In this document: positions 61,561-64,000 of the stretch, one piece after another
Numbering within the stretch: position 1 is the first letter of the stretch
Layout: each line of letters opens with the position of its first letter
Assembly (NCBI RefSeq): GCF_008153345.1
Contig: NZ_CP042818.1
Coordinates: forward strand, 2,815,001 to 2,879,000
Reading direction: 5' to 3'
Origin: Treponema phagedenis
GTDB taxonomy: Bacteria > Spirochaetota > Spirochaetia > Treponematales > Treponemataceae
Length of the DNA: 64,000 nt
Position numbers and translations under genes: made by a program
Notes under the pieces: model-generated
Databases searched by the model: none
What the model was told of the DNA's origin: nothing
The model's input: the letters and a program-made list of their open reading frames with translations, nothing else

Positions 61561-62085
61561 ATGGATGCAATGAAAATTTTGAGACCGCTTTTCGAAAAGG
61601 GAGATTTAAAACAAAGCATTGCGCTTGCTGCGGTTGAACATCAGGATTTGGAAACCGTACAACACGAAGGCTTGAATTTTATTACAGCTTCTATTTTGGC
61701 GGATGTCCCTACCATAAAAAAAATGGATTTAATAAAAAAAACAGGAGCTCTGTTTGGATCGAAGGATTACTGCGATTTATTAAATCAAAAGGTATTTACC
61801 ATTCATCCCGCAAAAAGAGATATTTTAAGAGAACAAAAAGTTTTGCTCACTGATGAATCAATCAAACCTCATTATGCCTGGTATAATATTTTTGATATTG
61901 CTTTTCCGTGGCTGCCGCTTTCTATTTTTGAAGATTTTGTTGTTTATTTGCATGATGACAAAGGGCTTGTTCTTGATAAAGAAACGGTGAATCTTGTGAA
62001 AGAAAATTTTACTAATTCCAAGCGTTATTCAGAACGAGAGCTTGAAACCTGCTTTAACTCTTCCCTATTCCGCGACCCTGAGTAA
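61561..62085 (+). CDS. Uncharacterised protein, 174 residues
   Basis: I do not recognise this protein. It is soluble, mostly helical, mildly charged and has no signal peptide. Notable stretches are MKILRPLFEKGDLKQSIALAAVEHQDLETVQHEGLNF, KTGALFGSKDYCDLL and the aromatic HYAWYNIFDIAFPWLPLSIFEDFVVYL. A TATAAT-like box ends a few nt before the ATG, with no ribosome-binding site. It lies between a TPR lipoprotein gene and a metal-type permease gene on the same strand, with gaps of 91 and 78 nt, so any functional link is uncertain. Confidence 0.65.
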   Translation: MDAMKILRPLFEKGDLKQSIALAAVEHQDLETVQHEGLNFITASILADVPTIKKMDLIKKTGALFGSKDYCDLLNQKVFTIHPAKRDILREQKVLLTDESIKPHYAWYNIFDIAFPWLPLSIFEDFVVYLHDDKGLVLDKETVNLVKENFTNSKRYSERELETCFNSSLFRDPE

Positions 62086-62125
62086 AAAATTTCATGCAGA
62101 ATGCTAATCTCTAAGCTGTTCTCTG

Positions 62126-62154
62126 TTTACAGATCCGGATAAAATATCTATACT
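62126..62154 (+). promoter_or_regulatory. Promoter of the permease/TIGR03943 operon
   Basis: TTTACA (62126-62131), 17 nt, TATACT (62149-62154), then 9 nt to the ATG at 62164. No ribosome-binding site; the leader would be only a few nt. Confidence 0.55.
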
Positions 62155-62163
62155 CATTTTCTT

Positions 62164-63093
62164 ATGAATATTCTCTTTTTCAGCACCTTGTATACTGTTT
62201 TTTTCAGTATCATATTGCAAGCTTTTCCTTTTATGCTTTTGGGAGCATTTCTTGCTTCAATATTGCATATTTTTGTCTCCGATCAATTAATCATAAAAAT
62301 ATTTCCGAACAAGAGCGGAATAGGCTTTTTAACCGCCTTATTCAGCGGGTTTATTTTTCCCGTTTGCGAATGTGCAACTGTTCCACTAATGACGGGGTTG
62401 ATAAAGAAAAAAGTTTCAATGCCCATTGCAGTAACTTTTATGCTCGCCGCCCCGATTGCAAACCCTATTTCGATTATTGCAACCTTGTATGCATTTTCGG
62501 AAATGCCTCTTGTTGCGGTATATCGGGTTTGTTTTGGCTTGGCAACAGCCCTTATTATCGGGCTTTTCCTGCTTTTATACCCCGATAAAGATATTCAAAA
62601 AGATGAGACGGCAGAAGCCTGCGCTTGTGCATGCGGGCACGAACACGGCGAGCATTGTCATGAAGATCGGCACGCAGACTCGTTTAAAGAAAAGCTTATC
62701 GCACTTTTCCTCCATACTGGCGACGAATTTTTTAATGCGGGAAAATTTCTCATTATCGGTGCTTTTTTTACCGCCGTGATACGGGTCGCAATCCCCGAAA
62801 ATATTTTTTTCTTACACGCAACATCCGGACTCTTAGGCATTTTAATACAAATGCTCTTTGCCTTCCTCTTTTCAGCTTGTTCAACATCCGATGCTTTTAT
62901 CGCAAAAAGTTTTTTAGGGCGCTTTAACCTTGCCTCTGTGATGGGCTTTCTAATATACGGTCCGATGATGGACATCAAAAACCTATTTATGCTGCTTTCC
63001 ATGTTTAAAAAACGTTTTGTTATAGAGCTTGCGCTCATTGTTACCGTTTTAAACATACTTGCGATTTTCGTATTCACACATATGTTTATGTAA
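62164..63093 (+). CDS. UPF0718 (DUF318) permease with His/Cys-rich loop
   Basis: The 309-residue membrane protein has about eight hydrophobic segments in two halves. Conserved pieces are FPVCECATVPLMTGLIKKKVSMPIAVTFMLAAPIANPISI in the first half and FSACSTSDAFIAKSFLGRFNLASVMGFLIYGPMMDIKN in the second. The connecting loop (about residues 154-178) is rich in metal-binding residues: CACACGHEHGEHCHEDRH. Relatives are thought to move metal ions or other small cations, so the loop suggests a transition-metal substrate such as zinc or copper; this is inferred. It is followed after 30 nt by a TIGR03943 gene, the usual partner. Confidence 0.82.
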   Translation: MNILFFSTLYTVFFSIILQAFPFMLLGAFLASILHIFVSDQLIIKIFPNKSGIGFLTALFSGFIFPVCECATVPLMTGLIKKKVSMPIAVTFMLAAPIANPISIIATLYAFSEMPLVAVYRVCFGLATALIIGLFLLLYPDKDIQKDETAEACACACGHEHGEHCHEDRHADSFKEKLIALFLHTGDEFFNAGKFLIIGAFFTAVIRVAIPENIFFLHATSGLLGILIQMLFAFLFSACSTSDAFIAKSFLGRFNLASVMGFLIYGPMMDIKNLFMLLSMFKKRFVIELALIVTVLNILAIFVFTHMFM

Positions 63094-63123
63094 TAAAAAT
63101 GCGCATAGATTAAAAGAAAATAA

Positions 63124-63897
63124 ATGAGAGAAATAAAAATGACTAAAAAAAACTATTTTGATATACAAGAAGCCGGACAAATCCTTGTCCTTTTTATCCT
63201 TGCCATTACTTTCCTGCTTACCATATTTTCAGGATCAGTGTACGCGTATGTGCATAAAAGGCATATCCCGATGATTGTTTTTGCCGCTTGCACTTTCATG
63301 CTCATTGCGATACTTAAAATAGCCAAACTGCAAAACACAACAAATTGTTCACATAAAAAGCCTTGGTACCTCATCCTTTTCCTGCTTGCGCTCGCACCCT
63401 CTTTGCTGCCCTCAAACAAGAGTCTTTCGATTTCTTCTTTAAGTTTTAATATGGATACGGGAACATCGCTTGTACAAAATCATACGCCTATAAATCCGTT
63501 TACGGACAACGGAACCTCCGCAGCGCAGTTGACAAACGGAAAAATCATTATGAATGATATCGATTTCGGAAAGTGGCTACCCGAACTCTACTTGCGATTA
63601 GATTCTTGGACGGGAACAGAAATCGAAATAAGCGGAGCAGTTTGGCTTCATGATTCATTTACCGAAACACAATTTGCAATCGGAAGGCTGTTAATGGTCT
63701 GCTGTGCGGCGGATATGCAGCCGGTAGGTATTCTCTGTGAAAGCAAAACTCCCTTACATCTTGCCGATGATGAATGGGTGCTCGTTTCCGGTATCGTGGA
63801 AAAAAGCGCTTACGAAGAAGGCTTTGAACCGCTCATCCGCGTACATTCGGTAAAAAAAATCCCCCGTCCCGCCCAAGAGTACGTATACCCCTTTTAG
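63124..63897 (+). CDS. TIGR03943-family partner protein of the UPF0718 permease
   Basis: The 257-residue protein has three N-terminal membrane segments (about residues 18-40, 48-66 and 80-98) and a C-terminal beta-rich domain outside the membrane (EIEISGAVWLHDSFTETQFAIGRLLMVCCAADMQPVGILCESKTP...WVLVSGIVEKSAYE). The pair UPF0718 plus TIGR03943 is conserved in many bacteria (YcgR/YcgQ in Bacillus). The conserved Cys-Cys pair in RLLMVCCAAD could be functional. An alternative start is the ATG at 63139, five codons in. It is followed by a large hairpin. The role within the transporter is unknown. Confidence 0.82.
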   Translation: MREIKMTKKNYFDIQEAGQILVLFILAITFLLTIFSGSVYAYVHKRHIPMIVFAACTFMLIAILKIAKLQNTTNCSHKKPWYLILFLLALAPSLLPSNKSLSISSLSFNMDTGTSLVQNHTPINPFTDNGTSAAQLTNGKIIMNDIDFGKWLPELYLRLDSWTGTEIEISGAVWLHDSFTETQFAIGRLLMVCCAADMQPVGILCESKTPLHLADDEWVLVSGIVEKSAYEEGFEPLIRVHSVKKIPRPAQEYVYPF

Positions 63898-63923
63898 GTG
63901 TTTTTAACAGCCCCAGAGCATAC

Positions 63924-63980
63924 GCATAGAAGAGTAAAAAACATTTGAGCATTGCGGTTTGCGCTTTTACTCTTCTATGC
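63924..63980 (+). terminator. Perfect 16-bp inverted repeat after the permease operon
   Basis: GCATAGAAGAGTAAAA (63924-63939) pairs exactly with 63965-63980 across a 25-nt loop, about 27 nt after the stop codon. The loop and the flank contain GCATTGC and AAGCGC pieces that also recur. Read either way it ends in mixed sequence rather than a pure T tract, so a bidirectional terminator is likely but not certain. Confidence 0.6.
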
Positions 63981-64000
63981 ATTGCCAAAGCGCTTTTTGA

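Overview
The window looks like a stretch of chromosome from a host-associated, butyrate-forming Treponema. The reasons are the moderate-to-low GC content, lipoproteins with loose spirochaetal lipoboxes, a giant membrane-anchored coiled-coil protein of the kind seen in treponemes, and a complete acetyl-CoA-to-butyrate pathway of the sort known from T. phagedenis-like organisms. The species cannot be fixed from the sequence alone. No rRNA, tRNA, CRISPR array or intact insertion sequence was seen.

Layout. 1-544: the 5' end of an AroH-type chorismate mutase gene and a small membrane protein. 738-8642: a minus-strand butyrate operon (thiolase, a fused acyl-CoA dehydrogenase/EtfA-like/rubredoxin protein, flavodiiron protein FprA, 3-hydroxybutyryl-CoA dehydrogenase, crotonase, CoA-transferase) with a recognisable promoter and terminator. 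9449-12966: a MurNAc-GlcNAc salvage operon (murQ-murP-mupG) behind a promoter and a palindromic operator. 13575-15813: exonuclease III, a rhomboid protease, a YdbC-like protein and RNase HI. 15902-21908: cytochrome bd oxidase and its ABC exporter (cydABDC). 22248-27266: an alpha/beta hydrolase lacking its nucleophile, an NlpE-like lipoprotein, a PsiE/CorC fusion, a UPF0158/GNAT fusion and enolase. 27815-34775: a giant coiled-coil protein, a HAD phosphatase, a YgjP metalloprotease and a three-domain regulator. 35246-40197: a 21-bp palindromic tandem array, a surface lipoprotein gene broken by nested duplications, and a second lipoprotein. 40608-43028: a tRNA-binding-domain protein and MurJ. 43134-48746: a glycerol operon (glpF, glpK, two FAD oxidoreductases, DUF1667). 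49429-54438: hisS and gatCAB. 55009-58831: an SDR enzyme and an ABC exporter. 59739-63897: a TPR lipoprotein, a protein of unknown role, and a permease/TIGR03943 pair.

Functional links. The butyrate operon re-oxidises NADH while making butyrate. The rubredoxin tail on its dehydrogenase and the embedded FprA suggest that electrons can also be diverted to O2. Together with cytochrome bd this points to microaerobic tolerance.

The most unusual signal lies between the genes. Most longer intergenic gaps hold a mosaic element built from a few palindromic modules. The module arms vary between copies by paired, compensatory changes (for example ACGGGC/GCCCGT, ACCGCC/GGCGGT, ACTGCC/GGCAGT). Several copies are bounded by imperfect terminal inverted repeats related to GTATAACGTTTT. 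They look like a family of non-autonomous mobile elements with conserved hairpins. A second recurring signal is a set of genes whose -10 box lies only 5-9 nt before the start codon with no Shine-Dalgarno site, suggesting leaderless or nearly leaderless mRNAs.
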